From positions 21,486,518 through 21,550,517 of the forward strand of contig CM076655.1 in the NCBI GenBank assembly GCA_038496675.1: a DNA stretch of 64,000 nt, read 5' to 3'. Source of the stretch: Rachycentron canadum. Its lineage: Eukaryota; Chordata; Actinopteri; Carangiformes; Rachycentridae. Position 1 is the stretch's first letter; every line of letters starts with the position of its first letter. Positions 48,167 through 59,827 of the stretch are shown piece by piece. The position numbers and the translations under genes are program-made. The notes below the pieces were generated by a model. The model saw only the letters and a program-made list of their open reading frames with translations, was not told where the DNA came from and did no database searches.

Positions 48167-50859
48167 TCTGTGTCCACACAGAAGTGGCTATTGAAATTGA
48201 AGCAAATGTAACAAATTAAATTAGGTTAGAAGGTTAGAAGAAAAGAATATTGTGCTTATCCCAAAGCTGTGTCATGCCACTTAATAATTGTACAGAGAAA
48301 AGGGTATTAAAAACTTTAAGACAGAGCACTTGAGCTTGTGATATGTTTTGAGGTCAGTTTGAGCTTTCACACTCCACTAAAGCCACTGTGTACAAGTCAG
48401 CATGTGAGCAAGCCACAGCTGTTGCCTGCACAGCCGGTGTACTGGCTGTTTGGAACAAATAAACGCTACATGACTGTGGTCAATTTGGTTCGAGTAAGGG
48501 AAGGGGTCCTTTATAATATGTCAATGCTTTCCTCCATAATTCAATCCTGTCACAAAAATCCCCTGGAACAGCAACTAAATCATTAAACTGTAGAACACGC
48601 TGATCCTCTAGAAGCTCAGATCGCTTCAGTGGAAAGTTTCCAATGATGGCAAATATGTCACGCTGAGTTTCAGGGGAATGTGTTTTAAATGATGCAAAAG
48701 AGATCAAAAACATTTCTATGTGATTTAATCGTACAGTCATAAAAATACAAGGTTTATAAACATCATATAGCTTCAATAAAGAACTGGAACAAATTGATAC
48801 AGAATATGTATGTGATGCTGCTAAACAGAGTGGAATAGGATCATTTTAATAACCTTAAATGTGCTTAAGTGGAAATGGGGAAATTGGATGGTAACAGTAG
48901 TGAGATATGCTCTCACATGCCAATGTGGAAATATACTGAATTTTAAAGCAAAATGAATCCTGACAAACATCAATCCAAACTAGATTAATCAGACCATGTT
49001 CACTTCCTGCCCGATGCTCCTTCTTTATGGTCCTTATGAAGCTGTGGAGGTATGGCCCTATGCAGAGCAGTATCAGTATCCTGTATCTGGCCCCAAGGAC
49101 TTGACATTAAGAGGAGCTGCACAGCTCTCATTGCTCTCCAAGTCACCCTCTCTTTCTCCCTCCTCACTCTGTTTCTCCCTCTCTCCCTGTCCGTGACAGA
49201 TGTGTGATTGATACCCGCGGTGGTGGGTGATATGCTGTTTCTAATTTTAGCCTTGCTCACTTGGGGACTCTCTACAGCAACAGGTAAATTGGACGCCGAA
49301 GCCAGAGTCCATCTGCACTGTAAATAGGCACTGACAAATTATTTTCCATGACAGCCACAGTCTAGATATAAATGATGTAGCATGTGCTGCTCATAGCGTA
49401 GCACAAACACAATCTATGATCTGTGTTGATGTAGCCAGACTGAGCCCTTGCATTTCTGTGTCCTGCTCATGCTCAACATTCATTATCTCAATCCCTTTTA
49501 TGAATCAGGATCTGAATGACTCAAGGTTGTTCCCCCCTGCGACATTTAGATGTTCTTGTGTAATGATAGTGGAACCAGGTGAGGGTGATATTCCTAGCAG
49601 CGATTAGTAAAGAGTGAAATAGCAGTTCTCAAAAGCAGAAATGATCCTGAATGGAGCATGTAACATGAGCCTAATATCTAAATAGCATTAGCCTAATGCT
49701 CACTGCAGCAGGAGGAAAAAAGAAGGCTATGATGAGTCCTGGAGCTCTTGCTGCTGACTGAGAGAATACAACATTGTCATAAGGTAAGTTTTCATCTAAA
49801 TTAAGCACCAATTGTAAAAAGAAAATGGGAATTGATAGATATTTTCATCTATGTTGGACCCACTATTATACAGATATCAGTGTGGTCAGTGCAGTGAGGT
49901 AATTCTTCTGCTGTGCTAACCCAGGGGAAAGAGATAGTGTAATTCAAGGTGATGATGTAATTGCAGTCAAACACTTCAAAATTCTGTTTTAAGTGCACTT
50001 TGTCCTATCTTGCTGTTATGAATACATCAACTGTCCCAAAGCAACCAAGCATAAAAACAATATTTTTACTTTTTTGACATTTCCATTCATAAATTGAAAA
50101 GCTCATGAAAATAGATGGATGGAAATGCACATATACATATACATATATAAGGTAGTTGGACAACCTTCCTGATGTCTGTTCAAATTGGGGTGGCTCATTA
50201 AGGTAATAAACAAATTTTTATTATTTATATATTATGTAAAGAATCATTTTATGCCAGAGTCACTCAATAAATGAGAGAAAAAAGTTTCTTGGCTTTAATC
50301 TCTTACATCAACTCAAACTGTGAGACTATTTCTTCCTCTACAGCTGCTGAAATATAAGCACAGTAAACCTGAAACTTCAATTCATATGTTTCCCATGTTT
50401 AATAAATTAAGAGCCAGGTCACAGCATCACTCGATGGCACTGGCTCAATAGCACTCAATTGCACTCAAGCTAACACCTACAGCACCTTCAGCACAGTCAA
50501 TGCAGCTTTTGAGCTTTTAGTTTCCTCACTGATGTAATCAATTATTTTTGCAGAGTTTTTATTGACTGTAGTTATGTTCTCTGAAAGAGCTTAGTATGAG
50601 GAAAACGTGAAAGTAAAACCCCTCTTGTAACATGAAAAATATTGGTAAAAAATTGCCTGCATTGCTACAACCTCGAATCACAAGCAGGTACCTTTCTCAG
50701 TCTCTTTCTGAAAATGTAATTTGCTGTTTTGAGCATAGACCTTCCTTTTCTTTTCTTTTTTCTTTTTTAGTTCACGTCACACAGCCAGCAGGAAACTGGG
50801 TCATTTTAATCATTTGAATCTCATAAAGTAACCAGGCCAGCAATCTACCAGGTACATGT
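48167..50859. other. Intergenic or intronic DNA, nothing recognised
   Basis: CT-rich block at 49,140-49,195 and a short TACA tract near 50,130-50,150. ORFs up to 98 codons show no motif. Confidence 0.55.
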
Positions 50860-51110
50860 AGGTCAGAGTCCACGTTGGCTCCCGTGTGGTTTCTGACCGC
50901 AGCTTTCCCTCGACTGTCACTCGTGATTAATCTGCTAATGTCCGCAAATTCTCCAAATGGGCCTCCTCCGTGTGACTGTACAACTAATGGGTGTCAGCGG
51001 AGACTGTTTAGCCACGCCATGCATATGTATGAGCTTGTATATTTAGCAGCCAAGTTGCTTTTGATCACCGTGGAGCAGAATGAGTGGGGCTGAGATGCAT
51101 TGTGGTCCAA
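50860..51110. other. Candidate conserved non-coding element
   Basis: Unique segment with higher CpG than its flanks. The core ACTCGTGATTAATCTGCTAA is at 50,921-50,940, and CCATGCATATGTATGAG follows at 51,018-51,034. A 72-codon ORF spans it with no recognised protein. Regulatory role is inference. Confidence 0.3.
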
Positions 51111-54100
51111 AGCTCAGGCACATTAGCAGCTGACCACCTGCCTTTCACTCCAAGCAGAAATAACAGATGCACCAACAAGCTGAAACACACTGTCAAAGCT
51201 GCAATTTATTTTATTTATCTATAAATAACAACTAGAGGTTGTTATGCCTGAGAAATTTAAGTTATTAACCTATTTGAGTCCTGAATCTGAATCTGTGACT
51301 CAGAGACACTTACACAGTTCAATCTTTTTAACATCGAGTAAATTCACAGAAGTAGGATTTATAAGTTGGTTAAACTCAAACCCTAACCTTTAGAAAATAA
51401 ATGTTTTCTTAAATACATTTCACACACGGTTTTATTTTCTTGAAGACAAATTATGGATGCCGACAACTGAATGTCTCTTTAAGTGAAGGCTTCAGCACTA
51501 TCCTCAAAAGACATTGTACAGTGTGACAGTGTGGGAAAAATGGTCATATGCCATATTTCATTATAACAGTATTTCAAATGTACTGGTGCAATGTGACAAC
51601 AAAATAAAGTGTCACTTTTTGGTAACTTCTAGACTGACAAAAAAAGAGCTCTGGACATTTATGGCTTACTGACATGGCTCACATTGGCCAATGATACAGA
51701 GCCATTGATAATGCATTATGTTTCAGCATTGGTTTACCAACTATGATAAGTCAAACGTCTTTGCTAGTAATATGTAGTGTGTGTAGTGTGTAGTGTGTTT
51801 TATCAGTTCAGTATTAACTTTTTTCAACTTCAATGTCTTGTCAACAGTGTTTCCAGATGTCAGTTTTTGTGACATTAATTCTGGAGTAAAGGCTTCAATT
51901 AATCCAGCATAAAGGAAGAGAAAAACATTCATGAATTCCTCACACAGCCATTAATCAAAAATCTAACTTAAATATTCAGCACATACTCTTCCCTGCAAGC
52001 ATCTAAACACAAACATGGTCAAGTTTTTCTGGGGACACTGGGACACATCTGGCACTGCTGTGAGTCTGGTCTGGTATTTAGTAGATATGAAGAAATCTTT
52101 CGATTAGTACTGGGAAATTGCTTCTGTCAAGACCACTCAACAGGGGGAGATATCTGTTGCTTGAATTTGGTCTCAATTTGAAAAAAAGAGAAGTAATCTA
52201 ATGTGGCATCTCGATAACATTTATCATGAAATAGAAGGAAAGGATGTGTCAGGTGACTATTGGTTTTGTATTTCCTTGTGCTGAATAGAGACGTGTCACT
52301 AATGTGTTAAATGTGTTTAAAGCTGTCGAACCACCTTTTTTAGTTTCACTGTTCTTGATCAAAGAACATAAGATTGCTACTACTCTAGCTCAGGATAATT
52401 CAGATTTACAAAATAAAATCAAAGCTTGCTCAGCTGCAGCACTCTGGGAAAAACTCATTATCACAGCACTACGGATGTAGCCTGCACATGCTCCAATTAG
52501 ACTCTCTAAATGTTTAATAAGCACAATCAATGAGCAGAATGAAATCTGCCACACGGGGCTTCAGACTGAGTTGGAGGAACTGTTACTCACTCTGTGGGTT
52601 ACCTTTACCTTATGGGTAAAAAAAAAGATCCTTTGTAAAGGACTCAGGCATTCCTTTTGTAACCATTTTAATGGCCAATGCCTCCTGGTCAAGAGGTGGT
52701 CGCTGAATGGACTAATTCTGCAGGATTAGTCCTCTGTGGTGGTGATCTAGCCAGCCAAACAAATGTGACCTTACGGTGCAGAATCTGTGCATGCACAACT
52801 ATACACTGACTCCATAGGAGGGGGCAGTTCAGTCAAGGGATTAGCGGGAATCAGCCATTGAGGCATGGCCTACCGTTTTCAGATTCTTTTTCTTGACTTT
52901 GAAAGACTTGTTTAAGAGAAATCACATCACAGAAACGGAGGGAGGGGCGGGGGGTGCTGGTAGCACAACTTGAGAAATACCAGCCAAATGGAAAAAAACT
53001 AAAGAGAGGAAACTAAGTGTAAGGTAAGCCTATAGACAGGAGAGCTAAGCAAACTCATAACATACAAAGTCTGTGCTCCAGGGATGTGATTTTAGTCTCC
53101 AAGGGCCTAAAAGGAGAGTGGTAGGGGGATAAAAGCACAGAGAGGTGGACATGCTAGAGCTGCAGTACACAAAACACAGGCTTCATGTGTGTCAGGTGAC
53201 CTTTTGTTCCCGGCCGGGCTCAGTTCTGCAGGACTGCACAGCCAAATAAACAGTAAATGTTCCAGAGGATAGTTTGCTCTACGAGCTTAAGTAGCATCTG
53301 ACGGATGATACTCAAGGAAAGATAATGCAGCTGCAGCGCAGGAGAACACAGTATTCCTGCCGGGAGTCACAAACAAATACAACAAAGGTAATGATTCACT
53401 CCGTGTGCAGTTTCTAAAAGCCTTTACACTAGCTTTTCTTAACACTCACAGATGAAAATCCCCTAGCAAACCAGGGGTGAAGCCTTTTGTGATGTGTTTA
53501 ACATTCCTCACAGTATCTATAACACTTTTTCTAGATGATGAAGTGGAAAAGATGGCGGTGATGGAAGGTGACTGTTTGTTTGACATCTCCACCATGGGTG
53601 TACATTGACTTTTCCTTCTGCAGAGCTCTGTACAACTGAGCAGTGCATACTGTGATTTCCCTGAGCAGCATGCATGGGAAAAAAAGGTGTTTAAACATAA
53701 ACAAACCAATCAACCAATCAATAAACACAGTCAGCCTGGAGGTGCTGCTGAGCGACTAATAAACAGAGCAACAATGAACTTGATGGCACAAATAGAAAAG
53801 AGCACCGCATCATTATGAGAAAATCCACAGGAAGACGTCACAGCACTGCTCTGTTTGATGGATAACTTCTGTCTGGCAAGAGCAGAGTAGAGACATCACA
53901 ACAGCAGCTGAAGGACATGAGGGCGACAAGAATTATTACCTCAAGAGGAAATATCATTTCACATACGCACTTCCAGGATTTCTCCCTAACACACTGCATT
54001 TAATTAGGTACCTATGGTAAATTGCTGGAGCTCAACCAGTATACCTCCATGTGCTATGGATGCATCCCTCCACCAAGACTGCACAGTGGTCTTGATGTGT

Positions 54101-54835
54101 GATTTAATAACAAAACCCAGTGACTTTAATAACTGAAATTCTCAAGCAAGGCAGCCAGACCCAGAACAAAGAGTTACAGACATTTACATTTTTTGGCTGC
54201 TTTCTTTTAAGAGATTCTGCAGCACATCAAAGAAAAGAAGATAATCCGGAATCCAAATATTTCAAGAAAATTTGAAGACACATGGTACAAAGACACATTG
54301 AACAAAAGAATCCATGAAAACAAACCTCATGGTTAAACTACACTTTAACACTTCTTTGCCTATTTCAAGTTATGTTTGAAAATGGGAAGTAGCTTTTGAG
54401 GAATCCTGCTTATAATGATGAAAAACATGTGACTGCCAGCAATAAACATTGAATTAAGATATACTGCAATACATTGGTTGGATAAATTTCTGTAGATGGT
54501 GCTGAAGATTCACAGGGTTGGATATAATTGTGTGAAGCAGTGAATCAATGAGCTGAAGTTTTTGGAATAATTGGTGCATAGGTTTAGTGTGTATCTTTCA
54601 TTTATTACTGCTGTCTACCCAAATGGATGTATATGCAGCCTTCATATCTGCTTAACCTCTCTTATCCCCCTCACATCTCCCAAACCACAGGGGCTGTCAA
54701 CATCATCGGCTTTATGACATGACTGGTAAAGATCACTGGGATTCCTCTGAGCCCCCCATTCCTCAGGTTTAAGTCCTCTGACCACAATCTAATACTCTAT
54801 TAAAAACAATTTATGACTGAAATGTACTTAACAAG
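51111..54835. other. Intergenic or intronic DNA, nothing recognised
   Basis: AT-rich unique-looking sequence. No exon, RNA gene or recognised repeat; ORFs up to 87 codons lack motifs. Confidence 0.55.
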
Positions 54836-54839
54836 TCTG

Positions 54840-55240
54840 TCATCGCCGCGGCTTTGTTATCATTAGTTGAGCCGATCGAATGTGAAATGGCTCGCTGGGT
54901 GACGAAGCCCCCGACGGTGAACTTTGAGGCTGAGGGATTTGGTCGTGGTGGACAGGTGGTTCCACTGGGGGAGGCAGCAGCTCGGTACGGAGCCTTTGAA
55001 AACTCCTCGACTGGAAAATGTGGCCGCTTTTGAAACGAGGAGAGATCCACACTACAAATAATGACAAAGTCACTGAGTGTGCTGCGGGATCTTAAATTTG
55101 TCACTTTTTGTAGAACAAGTGGTGAAACATCGTGCAACATTAATGAAATCAATTCCCCTGTTTCTAAATTAATCAGACGGTTCAAGGATGTTTTTCAATT
55201 AAATGAGGCTAGTCTCTATGTCTTTTTTAAGATAATGTCA
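54840..55240. other. CpG-rich island open on both strands; unidentified exon or regulatory element
   Basis: Fifteen CpG dinucleotides lie in about 200 bases (54,843-55,040), far above the surrounding DNA. On the plus strand a frame is open from just after a TGA near 54,818 to a TGA at about 55,032; it includes MARWVTKPPTVNFEAEGFGR. On the minus strand a 124-codon ORF (54,811-55,185) covers the same bases. Neither protein is recognised and no reliable splice pair was found. Options are an isolated exon, a decayed processed pseudogene, or a conserved CpG-rich regulatory element. I cannot choose between them. Confidence 0.3.
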
Positions 55241-57195
55241 CCTTGAAGAAGGTTAAAATTCACAGAGACAACTAAAAATGACTTAGACACATGTTGAAGT
55301 CTGCTATTTAAATTTGCTTGGATTTCAGTCCCAGTTCAGGTCGACCCCCCTCTGGTTCTGGTCGGACGGAGGCACAGCTTTCTTCATCCCGGCCAGATGC
55401 CTCTGTATTTGAAAGCGGTGCTGTTTATTTTAAATGAATAAAATCTTCTAATGAAATTTTATCTCGTGAAACAAACAGTAATGTGGTTCATGGAGATTTA
55501 TGCTTGACTTCACTTAATGTGCTTACTCTGTGTTATGATGGTCTCCTCCTGGTGCAAAACACATTCATCAGTGAAATTCAAGCCCAGTAAGAGCTGGCTC
55601 ATATCTGCCTGTAAGAGATGGGGCATTTGCATTTTTCAAAGCACTATTTTTGTTGAACCAGCTTTCCTTTATTTATTTTTGTTTGTTTGTTTTTGTTGTT
55701 ATTTGCTCTTTTTTCTACAACATGCAACATAAAATACATGTGTTGTTGTGTCACATTTTCAAGTTCCTCAAGTGTAAGATTTTAAGTTTGTTCTTGACCC
55801 TTTAGTAGCTGTTCTGGAGCTTTATGTCACATAGCATGACCTTCATCACCAGATGGATTTTGCCACTTGTCAGGGCATTGTAGATGTGCACTTTTTTTTC
55901 TGAGCATTTCATTAAGTTGATACAGGAATTATAATTTATTTTCCATCATCATAAAATCTATATTTGATGTTGTTACTGAGCTGCAGTTACACCCAGGTTA
56001 AAGATAAGATCTACAAGCTGTACAGTCACAGTACAGTCATAGTATCTGTCATGGCGTTGGTCATGAATAAGCTCCAACTGCGTTTGCCTTTAAAACTAAT
56101 GGTGAACCAACCAGACAATATTGAAAATGCAGGTGCTTCTCGAGGACATTTCAACTGCAGTGAAGAATGTGACACAGCTGTGGTGCATCTTAAACATGAT
56201 GCAGTCTCATCCACGGACATCTGAGGCTAAGGTTACAGTACAAGGTAACCATCTATGATTTGAAAATGTGTGCTGTGAGAATGAGAAATGGGGAAAAAAT
56301 AAGCTGGTATAAATAAATATTGTTTGGCTTTAAACCTGACCCTGAACAATGGGCTGCACTTCTTTCTCCTCTCTATCAATATAAGTATCAATGCAGTACA
56401 TAGGAACGTTGAGCTGCCTGTGTGAACCTGCCTCTGGCTGCTCCTTTGAGTGAACTGTCCAGTTATCTGATGTTCACTCCTTCATGAGAGTTGACAGGTG
56501 AGTGGAGAACATTTGGAGGTGAGGTGTCTTCCTGAGGAAATGCCAGAGAAACTCAACTGACCTCTAAGTTTCACACGGATCAGTGAACACGGATATTATC
56601 TAGTCCACATGCACGCAGATGCATTTAGCAACAGTCATTGGTTCACGTGCTCACACAGCTCTCACACATACACACACACACACATACACAACACGACACG
56701 CTCACATATCAATCACCTGGCCGGCAGGCGCACTAATGATGTTGTTGACATTAATGAGGAAGGGGACACGCATATGAAGGCAGCTAACGATGCTAATCAT
56801 GGCGATATCACAGTGATGCCCGTGTGACAGGCCATCATGTCAGGGAATGAATCATCGATTGACTTGGATCTGACATGTTTTTATGTGTATGCGTGTGGAG
56901 CACTTTCTGATTCAAGTCAAGTAAGCCAATTACAAGACAGAGCAGAGATAAAAAAAAAACACCATCTGCAACATGTGTGGGTTTTCTATGGTTATTTATA
57001 CCCTGAGGATTGCGATAAAGTGCACTGAAAAGAATAATTATGTATCTGAAGTAGTTGACATTTTATCATCTATTTTGAACCATGTTGTCATGAACTTGTT
57101 AACCAAATTTAAATATATTTTCCATCGCCACTGTACAAATACAAAATGAGGTATAAAAACAGCCCTATTTTTGTTTTAATAGCCTAAATGAGCTG
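55241..57195. other. Intergenic or intronic DNA; motif-rich patches
   Basis: Patches at 55,320-55,540 and 56,705-56,870 are unique and richer in CpG and TAAT cores (for example GCACTAATGATG at 56,729-56,740). A short CA tract lies near 56,662-56,690. No coding gene recognised. Confidence 0.45.
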
Positions 57196-57198
57196 ACA

Positions 57199-57336
57199 TA
57201 TTAGTAAATATACGTATTCACTTTCCTGTTGAGAGTGAAATGAGAAGATGGGTACAACTCCCATAAAGCCTCATATTCAATATGAAGCTGAAAGTTAACT
57301 TAGCTTAGAGCTGTAAGCAGGGGAAAAGCTAACTAC
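57199..57336 (+). repeat. Fish SINE-like interspersed repeat, copy 2
   Basis: Phrases TTCCTGTTGAGAGTGAAATGA, GAAGATGGGTACAACTC, ATATGAAGCTGAAAGTTAAC and TTAGCTTAGAGC follow the same family as 20,028-20,320. The copy is truncated on the right. Confidence 0.65.
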
Positions 57337-57364
57337 ACCAAACTGTTGGGTTATTTGTATGATT

Positions 57365-57667
57365 TTAAAGGGCCTATTTGTAAGTTGTCAACGTGGTCTC
57401 TCGTGGGGCAGGTGATGGTGAGCTTCAGCCATCTTTGTCTTTATGATAATAGAGGTTATATTACACCCTCTGAACAACACTATGACTTGAATGATGGCAG
57501 ATTGGAGGCTACAGTGACTTGCTATTGGAAAGTGACAAGATATGCCCAGACTTGTTGGTTAGCATGCTAACTTCAGTAAAAGAAAATAATTAACATTGGT
57601 GTTCTGGACTGAAAAGTAAGTATTGGCTGTGCAGCATTAGCTAAACTTACAGAACAAGGTCCTTTAA
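57365..57667. mobile_element. MITE-like element with TTAA ends, about 303 bp
   Basis: The left terminus TTAAAGGGCCTATTTGTAAG matches the inverted right terminus TTAAAGGACCTTGTTCTGTAAG, both starting with TTAA. The inside contains GTTAGCATGCTAACTTCAG. The 74-codon ORF spanning it has no recognised motif. The termini resemble those of the element at 47,702-48,166 in the first bases (TTAAAGGxCC), suggesting the same superfamily. Confidence 0.55.
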
Positions 57668-57799
57668 AAGAGCATTATAAAAACCTGCATCTGGAATTCA
57701 CAATCATCTAAACTTTCTACTCTCATGCTGTGATAATGAATATTAGTAAAGAGAATCTGCAGAACCTACAGTTCTTGGACAGATCAACAAATCATTAAC

Positions 57800-58230
57800 A
57801 TGGGTTGAATATCTTATTCCAAAACCACGGTCAATAATGTGCTGCTCACGGGCCTTCACTCTGCTGGTCTCCCTGGGCCTTTGATTCTTGTTGCGAGGAT
57901 TTGCTCCCATTCAGCCACAAGAGCAATAGTGAGATCCAGCACTGATGATGTTCGGTGATGAGATCTGGCTCCTGGTCACCTTTCCTCTTTAGGTTTAGGT
58001 CAGGGCTCTGCACAAGACAGTCAATTTCTTTCACACCAAACTGGGAAAACCATTTTCTGATGGACCTGGATTTGTGCATGGGAGTATTGTCATGTTGGTG
58101 CAAAATTGTAGGTACACGACTTTAAAAAATACAACTATATATTGTAGCGTTATGATTCTATTAAGTGGCCTAACATGAAAACCATGAAAGAACAGGTGCG
58201 TCCACATACTTTTGGTCATGTTGTGTACGA
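57800..58230 (-). mobile_element. Internally deleted Tc1-like transposon (second family), copy 2
   Basis: On the minus strand, 58,097-57,990 translates as QHDNTPMHKSRSIRKWFSQF followed by GVKEIDCLVQSPDLN. This is the second catalytic Asp block and the SPDLN motif of a Tc1-type DDE transposase. The plus strand continues on the right to the terminal sequence CCACATACTTTTGGTCATG at 58,202-58,220, which matches the terminal inverted repeat of this fish family. The N-terminal half of the transposase is missing, so the copy is an internal deletion and cannot be autonomous. It is the same family and orientation as 25,318-25,572. Confidence 0.88.
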
Positions 58231-59384
58231 GAGGTGAGGTTTCAGGATGTAACATCAGACTCAAGAGCCTCAATATAAAACCTTGAAAAAAGAGAGAAAG
58301 GCAAAATATGAAAAACATACAAGAAGAAAGAAAAATGTTAATTGGAGGAGAGTCAAACTTATTTGCATTGCAGCCTTTTTTTTCCCAGCTCACTGCCACC
58401 CTAAAATATCATTTACCATCCTCCAGCTGATTGCAAATCTGGGATCTGGTTTCCTTTCTATATCTAAATATTAATAGTCTCCATTACATGAAAATTACTT
58501 TCATCTCCGACTCACATGGAGGGATTAGATTTTAATCAGCGCATTAAATATGACTTTCTGTTCCTGCAGATGGGAGAGGATGGCAGGCAGGCAGTCAATT
58601 AGTATCATGCTCTGTTTGCGGTCTCACAGCGAAGCCTGATAAAGTCTTTGTTATCACAGAGAGGCTGTAAGAGCATAAACAAAAAGACAAAGTGACATGT
58701 GGGGAATGAGGCTATGTAATGATGAGCTTCTGTCAAGGATCAATGCATCAATATAACTTTAAAAACTCAAAAATATTTTTTGGGAATTTCAGAACTACAT
58801 TCATGGGGTGTTGATGTTCTTCAGCTCACAACAAACTAAAGATTTGAACTGGTAACGTTATTTGATTTCAACCCTCAATCACAGCTGCTCGAAAATATCA
58901 ATATCTTCAAAATGATACTAAACTGGAGTCAGTCTGTTGTAGTTTTGGCTGCCACTGGTGGTTGTCTCCGAGGAATCTGGGAAGCTTCTTGGCCAAGAAA
59001 ATTGATATTCTGAAAATATATCAGTGAACTGAAATATTGTAATCGACTGTGTTTACATAACACTTTTTCATTCTTAACAACAACTCACAGGGCCCTATAC
59101 TATCACAGTCACCAGTCTCAAAGTACATTTCTATGACACTCATACCCTTATGGTACATCAGGGGAATTTTCTTGCCCAAGGACACTTTGAAATGAAACAA
59201 ATAAATACAACATTAAGTGTTTTAATCACTGTTGACAAATTTTATTTTGTCTCAATGTAAAGTTTGCTAAGTATGCTAAGCCTCAATAGCATTAAACACT
59301 GAGACTTAAATCAGAATTATATTCTCAGTTTGATAGTCAGCTAACGTGTTGTACAGAAAACTAATTGAATGTCCATCTGTAATC
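58231..59384. other. Intergenic DNA; one motif-rich patch
   Basis: The patch 58,500-58,700 (GGATTAGATTTTAATCAGCG then CATTAAATATGAC) is unique and TAAT-rich and may be regulatory. The rest is AT-rich with nothing recognised. Confidence 0.45.
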
Positions 59385-59630
59385 TGTACCCCTTATCCCT
59401 ACAGGGTCGAGGGGCGGCTGCAGCCAGTCCCAGCTGACATCGGGTGGGGGTGAGATCCTGGACAGGTCACCAGTTCATCACAGGTCTGACATACAGAGGC
59501 AAACAATCATTTACACCTAAGTCCAATTTAGAGTCAACAGTTAACACCCAGGGCCTAAAGTTTGAACACAGAACCATCTTTCTACGAGACAGTCCCGAAC
59601 CACTGCAGCACTGTGCCACCTCTAACTGAA
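59385..59630 (+). repeat. Fish interspersed repeat upstream of ctsz
   Basis: The sequence 'CCCTTATCCCTACAGGGTCG', 'CAGTCCCAGCTGACATCGGG', 'CCTGGACAGGTCACCAGTTC' and 'ATTTAGAGTCAACAGTTAAC' follows an abundant teleost repeat. The 61-codon ORF here is an artefact. It ends about 55 bases before the CCAAT box of ctsz. Confidence 0.8.
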
Positions 59631-59684
59631 TGCGTTCACCTGTTTTCTCCCTTGTGACCCTGCACTCAATAACAGTGAAGCCTG

Positions 59685-59713
59685 ATTGGTTTCATTGATC
59701 TCACCTGGCACAG

Positions 59714-59747
<34 letters not shown>

Positions 59748-59767
59748 CTCTCAATCAGTATTTATAG
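59685..59767 (+). promoter_or_regulatory. ctsz: Putative ctsz core promoter
   Basis: An inverted CCAAT (ATTGG) at 59,685-59,689, a CACCTG E-box at 59,702-59,707, a TC dinucleotide tract at 59,717-59,752 and a TATA-like TATTTATAG at 59,759-59,767 precede the start codon by 61-143 bases. If the TATA-like box works, transcription would start near 59,790-59,800 and the 5' UTR would be about 30-40 bases. No palindromic CLEAR site of the TFEB type was seen. Confidence 0.45.
59717..59752. repeat. (TC)n microsatellite in the ctsz promoter region
   Basis: Nearly perfect TC tract with one G interruption. It lies immediately upstream of the TATA-like box. Confidence 0.9.
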
Positions 59768-59827
59768 CGGTGTATTTGTACCAAACCTCAGTGATTTCTA
59801 CTGCTATTAGAGGTGGTGTGGGTTAAC

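Noticed and set aside
57846..58103. 85-codon minus ORF as a host gene
   Set aside because: Its start is the catalytic Asp block of a Tc1-type transposase; it is part of a deleted transposon.
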